Assembly (NCBI RefSeq): GCF_036178845.1
Contig: NZ_CP108070.1
Span: 10,230,001 to 10,294,000 of the forward strand
Reading direction: 5' to 3'
Length of the DNA: 64,000 nucleotides
DNA from: Streptomyces sp. NBC_00271
Lineage (GTDB): Bacteria > Actinomycetota > Actinomycetes > Streptomycetales > Streptomycetaceae
Shown: one piece after another, positions 47,771-57,772 of the stretch
How the letters are laid out: each line of letters begins with the position of its first letter
Position numbering within the stretch: the stretch's first letter is position 1
Notes under the pieces: generated by a model
Seen by the model: the letters and a program-made list of their open reading frames with translations, nothing else
Database searches by the model: none
What the model was told of the DNA's origin: nothing
Made by a program: the position numbers and the translations under genes

Positions 47771-49921
47771 TCAGTCGTGCGGACGTGCCCGCAACAGCAG
47801 CAGCGCCACGTCGTCGAGTCGCTCCTGCATCACCGCCCCGGTCTGCTCGACGAGACGGTCGGCCAGCGTGTTCAGCGACAGGTCATCGCCCTCGGCGAGT
47901 TTCCGACCGAGGTCGGCCAGGGCGTCCTCGATGTCCACGCCGGGCGACTCGATCAGACCGTCGGTGTACAGGGCGAGGACCGAACCGGGGACGAACGGCA
48001 CCTCGGTCGTCGGATACGTGGCGGCCGCGTCGATCCCCAGCAGTGGCCCACCGGCCAGGTCGAGCACCCGGACCCGCCCGTCCGGCCGGAGCAGCAGAGG
48101 GGGCGGGTGACCCGCGCGTGACATGACGGCCACCTCGCGCGCCGGGTCGAGACGCAGATAGAGACAGCTCGCGAACAGCTCGGCCCCCAGGTCGATCAGC
48201 AGCCGGTTGGTGCTGCGCATGACCTCCTCCGGCGGCTGACCGACGGTCGTGTACGCCCGTACGGCCGTGCGGATCTGCCCCATCAGGCCCGCCGCCGTCA
48301 CGTTGTGCCCCTGCACGTCACCGATGACCGCGGCGGCCAGACCGTGCGAGGGCATCAGGTCGTAGAAGTCCCCGCCGATCTCCATCCCCTGAGTGGCCGG
48401 GAGATAGCGCGCGGCCGCCTCGATCGAGGGCAGCGCGGGCAACGAGTGCGGCAACAGCGCGGCCTGCAGACCGTGGGCCAGCTGCAGCTTGGCGTCGTAG
48501 AGCAGGGCCCGCTCCAGGGCCTGCGCGATCAGACCGCAGAGACTGGTCAGCACGGCACGCTCGTCCGCCGGGAAGGTGTGCGGTTCCGCGTACCCGAGGA
48601 CGCAGGTGCCCACCGGCCGTCCGGACGCGATCAGCGGCAGGTACGCCCATGCCGCCATCCCGTCGGGCGTCGCACACCGGCCCGGGTAGAGGCGCTCCAG
48701 CTGCTGACGGGAGTCGAAGAACGCCGGCACCCCGGTTTTCAGGGCCTGGGTGCCCGGGGTCTGCGCGCTCAGTGGCACCCCGTGCCAGCGCTCCACGATG
48801 TGCGCGTCCGCGTACCCACGGTGGCCGAGCACGTGCAGGCGGCCGGATCGCGAGCCGAGGACGGCCAGGGCCTTGCTGCCGACGGCCGGCGCGATCTCGT
48901 CCGCCACCAGCTGCACCACGTCCTCGACGCTCGCCGCCTGGGTGAGCGCGCCGGCCAGACTCAGCAACTGGGAGATGGTCACCAGGCGCGGGGTGGTGTC
49001 GTCCTCGCCGTGCCGCGACTCGACGCGCCCCATCTCGGCCACCGCCCGGGCCCGGGAGATACGCACGCTCAGGCCGGTCGTACTCGGATAGAGCCGGAAC
49101 GACAGCCAGTCGCCCGGCGGCCGCAGCGCGACGAACGACGTCACATGCTGGCTGATCAGCGCGGCCCGGTAACGGTCCTCGTAGACGGGGTCGTTGAGCC
49201 AGGGCACCGACGCCCACAGCTGGGTGCCCAGCAGCCCGCTGACCGGGACACCGAGCATGTCCGCCGTCGCGGCGTTGGCGAAACTGACCCGGCCGTTCAG
49301 GTCCAGGGCGCACAGCCCGTACGGCAACCGCGCCACCATCCGCGCCGCTTCCAGCGTGCCGAGCACGTCGGTGGCCGGAGCCGCGGACGAGGCCAGCAGA
49401 TCCGGCTCGGGATGGGACGGACGCCGTTCCACCGCCGCCCGCTCCAGACGCAGCGCGAGCCGGGCGCAGGACGCCGTGAGATGGTCGCGCTCCCGGTCGG
49501 AGAGGTCCGGCGGATGCGATCCGGGCCAGGTCACGAAGACGGCGCCGTACACGGTGCCCGCGGTCGCCACCGGGAGGGCGGCCAGCGCGAAGGGATACGG
49601 CAGGACCACGGCGATCCGCGGGAAGCGGCGGGCCATCTCCTCCTCGCCACCGACCCAGACCAGCCGCCGCTCGCGCACCGCCAAGGCGACCGGGATCGGC
49701 GCGTTGAGCCCCACCCGCTCCCACGGCGCCGCGAACGACCTGGGCATGCCCGCCATGACCGCCATCTCCAGCACGGCCTCATCCGGCGTCAGCAGGTACA
49801 CCGCCCCGGAGTGGGCGTGGACCGACTCCATCATCGAGGCCAGCGTCAGCGACAGCAGCGGCAGCCCGACCGGCGTCCGCCGACCCGCCGGCGCCTGCAC
49901 GGACCCCTGCCAGTCGGACAC
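47771..49921 (-). CDS. GAF-PAS-GAF-SpoIIE phosphatase
   Basis: A 716-residue cytoplasmic PP2C-type phosphatase. An N-terminal GAF-like domain (about 20-170), a PAS domain ([20 protein letters not shown] onward), a second GAF (about 310-460) and a SpoIIE domain (about 490-710) are read. Catalytic motifs are [37 protein letters not shown] and LDDVALLLL. There is no HATPase domain, unlike the neighbour. GTG 49921 is 8 bases after AGGAGG; GTG 49930 abuts that site. It is divergent from a similar phosphatase gene. Confidence 0.92.
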   Translation of the reverse strand: MSDWQGSVQAPAGRRTPVGLPLLSLTLASMMESVHAHSGAVYLLTPDEAVLEMAVMAGMPRSFAAPWERVGLNAPIPVALAVRERRLVWVGGEEEMARRFPRIAVVLPYPFALAALPVATAGTVYGAVFVTWPGSHPPDLSDRERDHLTASCARLALRLERAAVERRPSHPEPDLLASSAAPATDVLGTLEAARMVARLPYGLCALDLNGRVSFANAATADMLGVPVSGLLGTQLWASVPWLNDPVYEDRYRAALISQHVTSFVALRPPGDWLSFRLYPSTTGLSVRISRARAVAEMGRVESRHGEDDTTPRLVTISQLLSLAGALTQAASVEDVVQLVADEIAPAVGSKALAVLGSRSGRLHVLGHRGYADAHIVERWHGVPLSAQTPGTQALKTGVPAFFDSRQQLERLYPGRCATPDGMAAWAYLPLIASGRPVGTCVLGYAEPHTFPADERAVLTSLCGLIAQALERALLYDAKLQLAHGLQAALLPHSLPALPSIEAAARYLPATQGMEIGGDFYDLMPSHGLAAAVIGDVQGHNVTAAGLMGQIRTAVRAYTTVGQPPEEVMRSTNRLLIDLGAELFASCLYLRLDPAREVAVMSRAGHPPPLLLRPDGRVRVLDLAGGPLLGIDAAATYPTTEVPFVPGSVLALYTDGLIESPGVDIEDALADLGRKLAEGDDLSLNTLADRLVEQTGAVMQERLDDVALLLLRARPHD

Positions 49922-50109
49922 GCCGACCACCTCCTCGCAGGGCCGCGCGACGGGACTCAGGGATCAAGGCTCCCTCGTGACGGCCCTTCCCGCACGGCGA
50001 ACGCCACGCGCGGCACAGGGTGCCGCATGCGGGCTCCGCCGCAGGCCCGACAGCCCCGGAACGGTCGCAGGGGCTGCGCGAGCGTCCCGGAAGCGCTGTA
50101 ATTGCGGAC

Positions 50110-52554
50110 GTGGTCAGTGAGGGCGCGGCGGAACGCGGAAAGAGGGCGCTGCGTGCCGAACTTGCCCTCAAGACGCCCACCCCGGACCTGGACCCGCGCG
50201 AGCGACAGCGCCGCGTGCTCGAACAGGCACTCGTCTTCGCGGGCGCGAGCGTCGTCGCGGTGTACTCGCCCACCGAGAGCGGCGACGAGCTGTACCTGTC
50301 CGAGTCGGCAGGCGTCCCCAGGACGCTCTACGGCCTGCGCGACAGCTATGTCCTCACCGGCGGCTCCCCGGCGGTGGACGCGTACCGCTCGGGCCGACCG
50401 CTGTGGCTCGGCCCGGCGGAGATCGCCCGCTGCGCCGACGCCCGCAGGCTGCCGTCCCAGGACTTCTGGCTGGCCGTCCTGCCCCTACCGGACGGCGGCT
50501 GCCTCGTGGCGGCCGGCGAGCGCCCGGGCGGCTTCGACGAGGAGGACCGGGAGTGCCTCGGCCTCATCGCCGAGGCCGCCGTGGTCCCCGTGCCCGGCTC
50601 ACCGCGCGCCACCGCCGCCCGGCCCACCAGCTCCTTCGACCTCGCCATGGACACCGGACACCTCGAGGTCGACGGCGAGTTGCTGGAGCTGTTCGGCCTC
50701 GACGCGGCCGAGTTCGACGGCAAGGTCGAGAGCCTGTTGTCGATGACCGTCCCCGAGGACCTGCCCGCGCTGATGTCCGTGGTGGAGGCGGACCACATGT
50801 CCATCGGCGACCGCGAGCTGGAGTTCCGCATCCTCCAGCCCTCCGGAGAGCCGAAGTGGCTACGGCTGCGCGGCCGTCTCGTGCCCGGCGGAGAGGGGCG
50901 CCCGGCGCACCTCGTAGGCACCGTCGCCGACGCCTCCAAGCTGCGCTCCGGCGTCAGCGACGTGGCCCGCGTCCAGCGACTCGCCTCGACCCTCGCCATC
51001 GCGGGCACCGTCCGTGACGTCGGCCGGGCCGTGGTGGCCGCGCTGAGGGGCCCCCTGCGGGCCGACCGGATCGCCCTCGCCGAGCTGGAGGGCGACCGTC
51101 TCGTCGTCACCCTCCTGGACCCTCCCGAGCCCGAAGCCTGGCCCGAGGTGTGGCGCTCCGAGTGGCGCTCGGAGTGGCCCGACGCGCCCGTACGCGCCAT
51201 GCCCACGCTGGAGGCGGCCCTCATCGAGGGGCGTCCCGCCGTCTGGCCCGCCGGAGCACCCCTGGAACCGGCGCTCGCCGACGTCGGCCCCGGCGGTCTC
51301 GCCATCCTGCCGCTGCCCGCAGGCGGCCGGATGGCGGGTGCCTGCCTGATCGGCTGGGACGACCCGCACGAGTTCGGCGCCGACGAGCGCGCGCTGCTCA
51401 CCGCGTCCGCGGGCCTCGCGGGCCAGGCCCTGACACGCGCCCGCGCCTTCGACGCCGAACACGAGCTGGTCGGCATGCTCCAGCGCTCCCTGCTGCCGCG
51501 CCGCCTGCCCCGGATCCCCGGCGCGGTAGCCGTCGCCCGCTATCTGCCCACCACGGCGGGCCTGGAGGTCGGCGGCGACTGGTACGACGTCATCCCGCTG
51601 CCCGACAACCACGTCGCCCTCGTCATCGGCGACGTCCAGGGCCACAACGCCCAGGCGGCCACCCTGATGGGCCAGATGCGCACGGCTCTGCGCGCGTACG
51701 CCATCGAGGGCCACCCCCCGGACGTCGTCGTGCAGCACGCCAACCGACTCCTCATGGACCTGGAGACCGACCTCTTCGTCACCTGCTGCTACGTCGACGT
51801 GGACCTGGAGGAGGGCACCGCCTGGTGCGTACGCGCCGGACACCACCCGCCCGTGCTGCGTCACCCGGACGGCACAACGGAGGTCACCGTGTCCGAGGGC
51901 GGACCACCACTGGGCGTCGTCACCCAGGCCGACTTCCCGATGATCCCGCTGCGACTCCAGCGCGGCACGGTCCTCGCCCTGACCACGGACGGTCTCGTCG
52001 AGTCCGCCGAGGTCGACATCGAGGACGGACTGAACCGACTGGCCGGCGAACTGACCGCGTCCGACCCCGCCCACCTCGGAGTGGTGGCCGACGGACTGCT
52101 CACGGGGGCCAACCGCAGCGACGACGTGGCCCTCCTCCTGATGCGCTACGACGGTCTGGCGACCCGCCCGCTGCGGGAGAGCTGGACGGTGTGGCGCGTC
52201 CCGGAGGCGGTCCGGCACGCCCGCCGCTTCACCCGACGCACTCTGCGCGCCTGGGGCGTGCCCGACGACAGCATGGACGGCGCGCTCCTGGTCGTCTCCG
52301 AACTCGTCACCAACGCCCTCGTACACACCGACGGGCAGGTCAGACTCGACATCACCCTCATCAACCACCGCCTGCGGATCTCCGTCGCCGACACCTCACC
52401 CCGTACGCCCGTCAAGCCCACCAGCATCGGCTGGGAGGCCACCGGCGGCCGTGGCATCCTCCTCGTCGAGGCCATGTCGACGACCTGGGGCACCGTGCCG
52501 GTCAGCGGCGGCAAGCAGGTGTGGAGCGAAATCCCGCTGGACGCAGGGGGATAG
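50110..52554 (+). CDS. GAF-PAS-GAF-SpoIIE phosphatase with C-terminal HATPase domain
   Basis: An 814-residue partner-switching protein. Two GAF-like regions flank a PAS fold (HLEVDGELLELFGLDAAEFD). The SpoIIE motifs are [38 protein letters not shown] and SDDVALLLMR, and the GHKL domain has LVVSELVTNALVHTDG and GGRGILLVEAM. A duplicated WRSEWRSEW sits before the second GAF. Starts are uncertain: GTG 50110 is preferred over GTG/ATG at 50020 because the upstream segment is Pro/Arg-rich; no strong ribosome binding site is seen. Probably a phosphatase and sigma-binding switch. Confidence 0.9.
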   Translation: MVSEGAAERGKRALRAELALKTPTPDLDPRERQRRVLEQALVFAGASVVAVYSPTESGDELYLSESAGVPRTLYGLRDSYVLTGGSPAVDAYRSGRPLWLGPAEIARCADARRLPSQDFWLAVLPLPDGGCLVAAGERPGGFDEEDRECLGLIAEAAVVPVPGSPRATAARPTSSFDLAMDTGHLEVDGELLELFGLDAAEFDGKVESLLSMTVPEDLPALMSVVEADHMSIGDRELEFRILQPSGEPKWLRLRGRLVPGGEGRPAHLVGTVADASKLRSGVSDVARVQRLASTLAIAGTVRDVGRAVVAALRGPLRADRIALAELEGDRLVVTLLDPPEPEAWPEVWRSEWRSEWPDAPVRAMPTLEAALIEGRPAVWPAGAPLEPALADVGPGGLAILPLPAGGRMAGACLIGWDDPHEFGADERALLTASAGLAGQALTRARAFDAEHELVGMLQRSLLPRRLPRIPGAVAVARYLPTTAGLEVGGDWYDVIPLPDNHVALVIGDVQGHNAQAATLMGQMRTALRAYAIEGHPPDVVVQHANRLLMDLETDLFVTCCYVDVDLEEGTAWCVRAGHHPPVLRHPDGTTEVTVSEGGPPLGVVTQADFPMIPLRLQRGTVLALTTDGLVESAEVDIEDGLNRLAGELTASDPAHLGVVADGLLTGANRSDDVALLLMRYDGLATRPLRESWTVWRVPEAVRHARRFTRRTLRAWGVPDDSMDGALLVVSELVTNALVHTDGQVRLDITLINHRLRISVADTSPRTPVKPTSIGWEATGGRGILLVEAMSTTWGTVPVSGGKQVWSEIPLDAGG

Positions 52555-52613
52555 GGTCGGGCACCAGGTGCTCCTGGGGGCGGGGGCCGCTATACACACG
52601 GGGGGCACTGCGC

Positions 52614-54134
52614 ATGGGGAAGACGCCTGAGCGGATATGGGAGGAAGCCGACCTGGCCGCGCGGCGGCTGGCCGGGCTGGCACTCAACCCCTCCACCCCG
52701 CAGGACGTCCTGCTACGGCTGCTCGCCGAGGGTCCGGCGGCGGTACGGATGGTGCTGTGCCGGGACCGGGTCCTGCCCGACGCCGTCGTGGACGCGGTGA
52801 TCGAGCACCCCGACACGTACACCCGCAGCTTCTTCGCCCGCAATCCCCACGTCGCTCCGGCCCAGCGGGTACGGCTGATCGACGATCCGGAGTGGTTCGT
52901 CCGCGCGCACCTCGCCGATGGACCCCGGATGCCTTTCCCGGTCCGGCCCGAGCCACTGCCCGACGAGGCCCTCGTCCACATGATCAGGACGTACGGGAAC
53001 GACGAACTCGCCGGTTTCTTCTACCAGCAGATCTCCATCGAGCTGCTGCGGACGATGCACACACACCCGGACGCGAAGGTCCGCCGCTGGGGGGTCGGCG
53101 CGTGGGGGTGGCTGTCCGCCGACGCGCGGGCCGCGCTGCTGGCGGACCCCGACGAGGGCGTCCGGGACAGGGCGCTGCTGCATACGCGCAACGAGGATGC
53201 GGCCTGGCTGGAGAGCGAGCTTCCCGCCAAGCCCTGTCACGGACGCACCGACATGCTGTGCAACCGGCCCCTCACCAGAGCCGTCGTGGACCTTGTCCTG
53301 ACCGCTCCGGCCAGTGACGACGAGCGGGCGATGATCGCCGGCAACCCCAGCCTCCCCGCCGACGTGGTGGTCCTGCTGGCCGCCGATCCGGACCCGGAGG
53401 TGCGGGAAGGCATCGCGTACCGCGCGGACCTCGGACCCGCCGAACGCCGTACGCTCGCCGTGGACCCTGACCCCAAGGTGCGGCTCGCGCTGTCCCTGCA
53501 CCCGGCGCTGAGCGAGGAGGAGCGGGCCGCGATCGACTACGAGGTGCCCATGGACCGCGGCTTCTCCCACTGGCCCGCAGCATGGGTGCCACGCGCCCCC
53601 GAGGACGTCCGCCGGGACGCCCTCTCCGCCCATCCGATGCTGCGCAGGAAGGCGGCCGGGGTCCACTCGCTCCCGCCGGACCTCGTGGCACGCCTGGCCG
53701 ACGACGAGGACCTCGGTGTACGCGTCACGCTCGCCCAGAACCATCCCGACGCCCCCGCGGCGCTGCTGCTGCGCAGTTTCCTGGAGTACACCGGTTCCGA
53801 CCGCGCCCACCTCGCCACCCGGCCGAACTTCCCGACCACCCGACTGGCCGCCTTCGCCGACCACGAGGACCCCGAGGTCAGGGCCCTGGCCATGCGCGAC
53901 CCCGAGATCGCGCCGACCGTCGTGGAACGCCTCACCAGGGACCCGGACCCCGCCGTACGGGCCGCGGCAGCCCGCCACCCGAACCTCCCCCGGCCCCGGC
54001 TGACGGAACTCCTCGACGACGAGGAACTGGCTCATCCGGCAGCCGCGAACCCGGCGTTGGAGGTGGCGGAGATACGGCGGCTGGCGCGGACGCTCGCGGA
54101 CCCGGCCGGGCCCCGCGCCGATACGCTGACCTGA
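52614..54134 (+). CDS. Leucine-rich-repeat-variant (LRV) protein
   Basis: A 506-residue soluble helical-repeat protein. Units such as NPSLPADVVVLLAADPDPEVRE, HPNLPRPRLTELLDDEE and LARDPDP-like segments recur about every 24 residues and fit LRV/HEAT-like repeats (N/H-P-x-LP...LL..D-P-x-VR). No enzyme motif or signal is visible. Such solenoids mediate protein binding. It lies 59 bases after the SpoIIE-HATPase gene in the same direction, so cotranscription is possible; function unknown. Confidence 0.85.
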   Translation: MGKTPERIWEEADLAARRLAGLALNPSTPQDVLLRLLAEGPAAVRMVLCRDRVLPDAVVDAVIEHPDTYTRSFFARNPHVAPAQRVRLIDDPEWFVRAHLADGPRMPFPVRPEPLPDEALVHMIRTYGNDELAGFFYQQISIELLRTMHTHPDAKVRRWGVGAWGWLSADARAALLADPDEGVRDRALLHTRNEDAAWLESELPAKPCHGRTDMLCNRPLTRAVVDLVLTAPASDDERAMIAGNPSLPADVVVLLAADPDPEVREGIAYRADLGPAERRTLAVDPDPKVRLALSLHPALSEEERAAIDYEVPMDRGFSHWPAAWVPRAPEDVRRDALSAHPMLRRKAAGVHSLPPDLVARLADDEDLGVRVTLAQNHPDAPAALLLRSFLEYTGSDRAHLATRPNFPTTRLAAFADHEDPEVRALAMRDPEIAPTVVERLTRDPDPAVRAAAARHPNLPRPRLTELLDDEELAHPAAANPALEVAEIRRLARTLADPAGPRADTLT

Positions 54135-54238
54135 GCGGCCGGCCCGGTCCGCTGTTCCAGTTCACCGACCCCGAGGCGTACACGCCGATGATCGGACGGT
54201 AGGTGAACACCGGCCCGGAACGGCACGTGAGAAAGAGT

Positions 54239-55405
54239 ATGGGAACCCCACTCACCGTCTCTCCACCACTGGAGCGGCCCGAAACGCGTGGACGCGGCCA
54301 GGTGCTGGGCCTTGACGGGCTCCGCGGCCTCGCCGCGCTGTACGTGTTGCTCTTCCACTGCTGGCTTCTGACCATGCCGGGCTTTCCCGAGAACAGGGGT
54401 CCCGCCTGGCTGGGCTGGCTGATGTACGGGCGTCTCGCCGTAGTCTTCTTCCTGGTGCTGTCGGGTTTCTCCCTGGCCATCTCACCGGCGCGCAACGGTT
54501 GGCAGCTGGGCGGCGTCTCCCGGTTCCTGCGGCGGCGCGCGTGGCGCATCCTGCCTCCCTACTGGGCGGCACTCGCGTTGAGCCTGGCGGTGGCCTGGTT
54601 CGTGGTGCCCGCCTCGCATTTCGGACCGCCGACCGGCACATCGATTCTGGTGTACGGCTTCGTGGTCCAGGACATCTTCACGGCTCCCACGCCGAACGGG
54701 GCCTTCTGGTCGATCGGCGTGGAGGCGGAGCTCTATCTCGTCTTTCCGCTCCTCCTTCTCGTCCGACGGCGGCTGGGCGCGGTCGTCCTGGTCGCGAGCG
54801 TGACGCTCCTGGTGATCGCGCGTGGCCTGCTGGCGCCGAACGCGTCCCCGGTGGAAGGCGTGAACTGGCTGACGCCGAACCTCGCCCCCGTGTTCGTCGC
54901 GGGGCTGGTGGGTGCGGGGATCGTCGTCGCGCCGGAGAGGATCCGGCGGCTGCCCTGGCACTGGCTCGCCGCTCTGGCCGCCCTGCCGGTTGTGGCCCTC
55001 GTCGTCATAAAGGGGTCGGCGTGGACGGTGGACCACTACTTCTGGATCGATCTCGCCGTGGCACCCGCCATGACCATGATGATCGCGGCGGTTGCCACCG
55101 GAAGGCCCGCCGTCCTCATGCGGCTCCTGGCCACGCGTCCCATGCGCGGCCTCGGCGACTTCTCCTACAGCCTCTACCTGGTTCACCTGCCGATCGTCAT
55201 GATCGTCTGCCGAAAGATGGCCCCACATTTCGTATCGCCGGGTCTGCCCGCGTTCTGGTTCACGCTGACACTGGCACTGCCCGCCTCGGTGCTGGGAGCG
55301 TGGCTGTTCGCCAAGCTGTTCGAGCTGCCGTTCAAGCGGAACCGATCATGGAAGTCCATGTTCTCGGCAGGGCGCGTGCTGACACGACCGCACTCCTCGC
55401 GGTGA
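54239..55405 (+). CDS. Acyltransferase 3 (OafA/YrhL-type) membrane protein
   Basis: A 388-residue membrane acyltransferase with about ten helices. The family signature LDGLRGLAALYVLLFHCW contains the conserved Arg and the catalytic-type His. RRRAWRILPPYWAAL (the R/K-R-x3-R-I-x-P-x-Y motif) and SIGVEAELYLVFPLLLL are also diagnostic. It likely acetylates or acylates a cell-surface polysaccharide or secondary metabolite. ATG 54239 (after GAGAAAGAG) is chosen over GTG 54203. Its end lies in a tandem duplication of 18 bp that includes the stop codon. Confidence 0.88.
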   Translation: MGTPLTVSPPLERPETRGRGQVLGLDGLRGLAALYVLLFHCWLLTMPGFPENRGPAWLGWLMYGRLAVVFFLVLSGFSLAISPARNGWQLGGVSRFLRRRAWRILPPYWAALALSLAVAWFVVPASHFGPPTGTSILVYGFVVQDIFTAPTPNGAFWSIGVEAELYLVFPLLLLVRRRLGAVVLVASVTLLVIARGLLAPNASPVEGVNWLTPNLAPVFVAGLVGAGIVVAPERIRRLPWHWLAALAALPVVALVVIKGSAWTVDHYFWIDLAVAPAMTMMIAAVATGRPAVLMRLLATRPMRGLGDFSYSLYLVHLPIVMIVCRKMAPHFVSPGLPAFWFTLTLALPASVLGAWLFAKLFELPFKRNRSWKSMFSAGRVLTRPHSSR

Positions 55406-55420
55406 CACGACCGCACTCCT
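55380..55420. repeat. 18-bp direct repeat at the acyltransferase stop codon
   Basis: TGACACGACCGCACTCCT occurs at 55380-55397 and 55403-55420, a 23-base period. The stop TGA is the first codon of the second copy. Without the duplication the gene would end at TAG after the same Ser codon. Confidence 0.85.
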
Positions 55421-55432
55421 AGGGTGGGTGCC

Positions 55433-55933
55433 GTGCGTCTGCTCCTGATGTCCGACACCCACCTGCCCAAGCGGGCCAAGGCACTGCCGCCGCAGCTGAT
55501 GGCCGAACTCCCGCACGCCGACGTCGTCGTCCACGCGGGCGACTGGGTGGACACCGCCACCCTCGATCTGCTGGAGGAGCGGGCACGCAGGCTCGTCGGG
55601 GTGTACGGCAACAACGACGGCCCGGCCCTGCGCGCCCGCCTCCCCGAGGTCGCCCGCGTCGACCTGGACGGTCTGCGCCTCGGCGTCGTCCATGAGACCG
55701 GTGCCGCCCAGGGCCGCGAACGGCGCTGCGCCGAGCGCTACCCCGACCTCGACGTCCTGGTCTTCGGACACAGCCACATTCCCTGGGACACCACCACCGG
55801 GACGGGCCTGCGCCTGCTCAACCCGGGCTCCCCGACCGACCGCCGCCGCCAGCCGCACCACACGTACATGACCGCGACCGTCACCGAGGGACGGCTGACC
55901 GAGGTGACCCTGCACCGCGTCGACCCCGGCTGA
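55433..55933 (+). CDS. Metallophosphoesterase, YfcE/MJ0936 family
   Basis: A 166-residue calcineurin-like phosphoesterase. Metal-binding motifs are LMSDTHLP (D-x-H), VHAGDWVD (G-D), VYGNNDGP (G-N-x-D) and VFGHSHIPW (G-H-x-H), all intact. The size matches YfcE-type cyclic-phosphodiesterases. GTG 55433 begins at the first strand and follows AGGGTGGG; GTG 55424 is an alternative. The substrate is unknown. It converges on the molybdoenzyme accessory operon with a 5-base gap. Confidence 0.9.
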   Translation: MRLLLMSDTHLPKRAKALPPQLMAELPHADVVVHAGDWVDTATLDLLEERARRLVGVYGNNDGPALRARLPEVARVDLDGLRLGVVHETGAAQGRERRCAERYPDLDVLVFGHSHIPWDTTTGTGLRLLNPGSPTDRRRQPHHTYMTATVTEGRLTEVTLHRVDPG

Positions 55934-55938
55934 GGCAC

Positions 55939-56595
55939 TCAGGCGTGCCGGTGCCGTCGTATGCGCACGAAGACCAGGGCCAGTACGGCGGTGGCCACCG
56001 CGACCCCCACGCGTTTGGCGACCGGAGGCCCGGCGGCCCGCAACAGGTCGATCGGCTCGACCGGTTGGACCGGTTGGACCGACTGCACCGGTTGGACTGG
56101 TTGCGCCGATCGGAATGGTTCGACCGCCTCGGGGGGCTCGGTCCGTTCGGTCGGTTCCTCGAGGCGCCGCGCCAGACACTCCGCGAATTGCCCGACCAGC
56201 TTGTCGCCCACCTCGGCCATGACGCCGCGACCGAACTGTGCCGGACGCCCCGTGACCGTCAGATCGGTGCGCACCGACACCGCCGTGCCGTCGTCGCGTT
56301 CGGCGAGCGTGCCCGTGACCGTGGCCCGTGCCGTGCCCTGGCCGCGGGTCTCCTTGCCGTTCGCGATCAGCACCATCCGGTGCGCGGACTCGTCCTGTTC
56401 CTCGAAGACGGCGGTGCCCCGGTACGTCACCGTGATGGGCCCCACCTTGACCTTCACCGAACCGGTCACGGTCTTGCCGTCGTAGTCGTCCACCGTCGCG
56501 CCCGGCATGCACGGGGCGATCCGTTCGACGTCGAGGAGCGCCCGCCAGGCGTCGTCGACGGGAACGGGGACGGTGAACTCATGATGCAGTTCCAT
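55939..56595 (-). CDS. CoxG-like SRPBCC protein with C-terminal membrane anchor
   Basis: A 218-residue protein. Residues 1-150 are a carbon-monoxide-dehydrogenase subunit G (CoxG) helix-grip domain: FTVPVPVDDAWRALLDVERI, APCMPGATVDD, FGRGVMAEVGDKLVGQFAEC. A PVQ/SVQ-repeat linker (QPVQPVQSVQPVQPVEP) leads to one C-terminal helix (VGVAVATAVLALVFV) and a basic end, so it is tail-anchored facing the cytoplasm. CoxG recruits the molybdoenzyme to the membrane in CO oxidisers. It overlaps the XdhC gene by 17 bases and ends the operon. Confidence 0.9.
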   Translation of the reverse strand: MELHHEFTVPVPVDDAWRALLDVERIAPCMPGATVDDYDGKTVTGSVKVKVGPITVTYRGTAVFEEQDESAHRMVLIANGKETRGQGTARATVTGTLAERDDGTAVSVRTDLTVTGRPAQFGRGVMAEVGDKLVGQFAECLARRLEEPTERTEPPEAVEPFRSAQPVQPVQSVQPVQPVEPIDLLRAAGPPVAKRVGVAVATAVLALVFVRIRRHRHA

Positions 56596-57739
56596 GCTGC
56601 TCTCCTCCAGGCGTAGCGACGGGTCCGGCAGGCGTGTCGACGGGTCCGGGATGGATCGCCCCGCCCGTCGCCGTCAGCGGCGCCCCGCTGCCGCCCCACC
56701 GCAGCGCGACGATCTCCGCGGCGACGGACACGGCCACCTCCTGCGGCGTACGGGCTCCGAGGTCGAGCCCGACCGGCGAGCGCAGCCGGGACAGTTCGCT
56801 CTCCGACAGACCGGCGTCGATGAGCCGCTTCCTGCGGTCGTCGTGGGTACGACGGCTGCCCATCGCCCCGATGTACGCGGCCGGGCGGCGCAGTGCCTCC
56901 TCCAGCAGGGGCACGTCGAACTTCGGGTCGTGGGTCAGGACGCAGATCACCGTGCGCGCGTCGGTCGTCGTACCCCGCAGATAGCGGTGCGGCCAGTCCA
57001 CGACGACCTCCACACCCGCCGGGAACCGTTTGGCGGTGGCGAAGACCGGGCGGGCGTCGCACACCGTGACCCGGTAGCCGAGGAAGTCCCCGATGCGGGC
57101 CACCGCCGCCGCGTAGTCGATCGCGCCGAAGACCAGCATGCGCGGGGGCGGCGCGAAGGAATGGAGGAAGACGGTCACGGCGTCCTCGCGGCGCTCGCCG
57201 TGCGGCCCGTAGTGCCGCCGGATCGTGGCGCCCTGGGCCAGTTCACCGCGGGCGTCGGCGGTGACGGCCACGTCCAGACCGGTGGAGCCCAACGAACCCG
57301 CCACCTCGTCCTGCCACACCGCGAGCGTGGCCCCGAGCGGCGCCGGTCCCTCGATCACCGTCGCCACCGTCACGGGCCGGCCTGCGGCCACCGAGTCGGC
57401 GACCGCGGCGAAGGAGGGGTCCTCGGCGGGCGTCACCCGGCGGATGAGCAGGGTGATCTCGCCGCCGCAGGTGAGTCCCACGGCGAACGCGTCCTCGTCG
57501 CTGTACCCGAAGGTCTCCAGGCGGGCCTCGCCGGACGCCACCACCTCCTGGGCCAGCTCGAAGACCGCCCCCTCGACACAGCCGCCGGACACACTGCCCA
57601 CGACCTCGTCGCCCGGCCCCACGGCCATGGCGGCCCCCGGGTCCCGGGGCGCGCTGCGGCTGACCGTGACCACCGTGGCGAGCCCGAAGGGGGAGCCCGC
57701 CGCGTACCACCGCTCCAGCGCCGGGAGGATCTCACGCAT
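56579..57739 (-). CDS. XdhC/CoxF-family molybdenum cofactor maturation protein
   Basis: A 386-residue protein with the XdhC N-terminal domain (FGLATVVTVSRSAPRDPGA, GSVSGGCVEGAVFELA) and C-terminal Rossmann domain (MLVFGAIDYAAAVARIGDFL, VLTHDPKFDVPLLEEALRR, YIGAMGSRRTHDDRRKRL). XdhC proteins bind and sulfurate the Mo cofactor and insert it into xanthine-dehydrogenase-type enzymes. ATG 57739 has GGAG at 6 bases. It lies 33 bases after the VWA gene in the operon. The usual G-x-G-x2-[A/G] motif reads FGAIDYA, slightly divergent. Confidence 0.92.
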   Translation of the reverse strand: MREILPALERWYAAGSPFGLATVVTVSRSAPRDPGAAMAVGPGDEVVGSVSGGCVEGAVFELAQEVVASGEARLETFGYSDEDAFAVGLTCGGEITLLIRRVTPAEDPSFAAVADSVAAGRPVTVATVIEGPAPLGATLAVWQDEVAGSLGSTGLDVAVTADARGELAQGATIRRHYGPHGERREDAVTVFLHSFAPPPRMLVFGAIDYAAAVARIGDFLGYRVTVCDARPVFATAKRFPAGVEVVVDWPHRYLRGTTTDARTVICVLTHDPKFDVPLLEEALRRPAAYIGAMGSRRTHDDRRKRLIDAGLSESELSRLRSPVGLDLGARTPQEVAVSVAAEIVALRWGGSGAPLTATGGAIHPGPVDTPAGPVATPGGEQHGTAS

Positions 57740-57772
57740 CGCTCGCTCCGCTCACCACAGGGTGTGTTCCAC

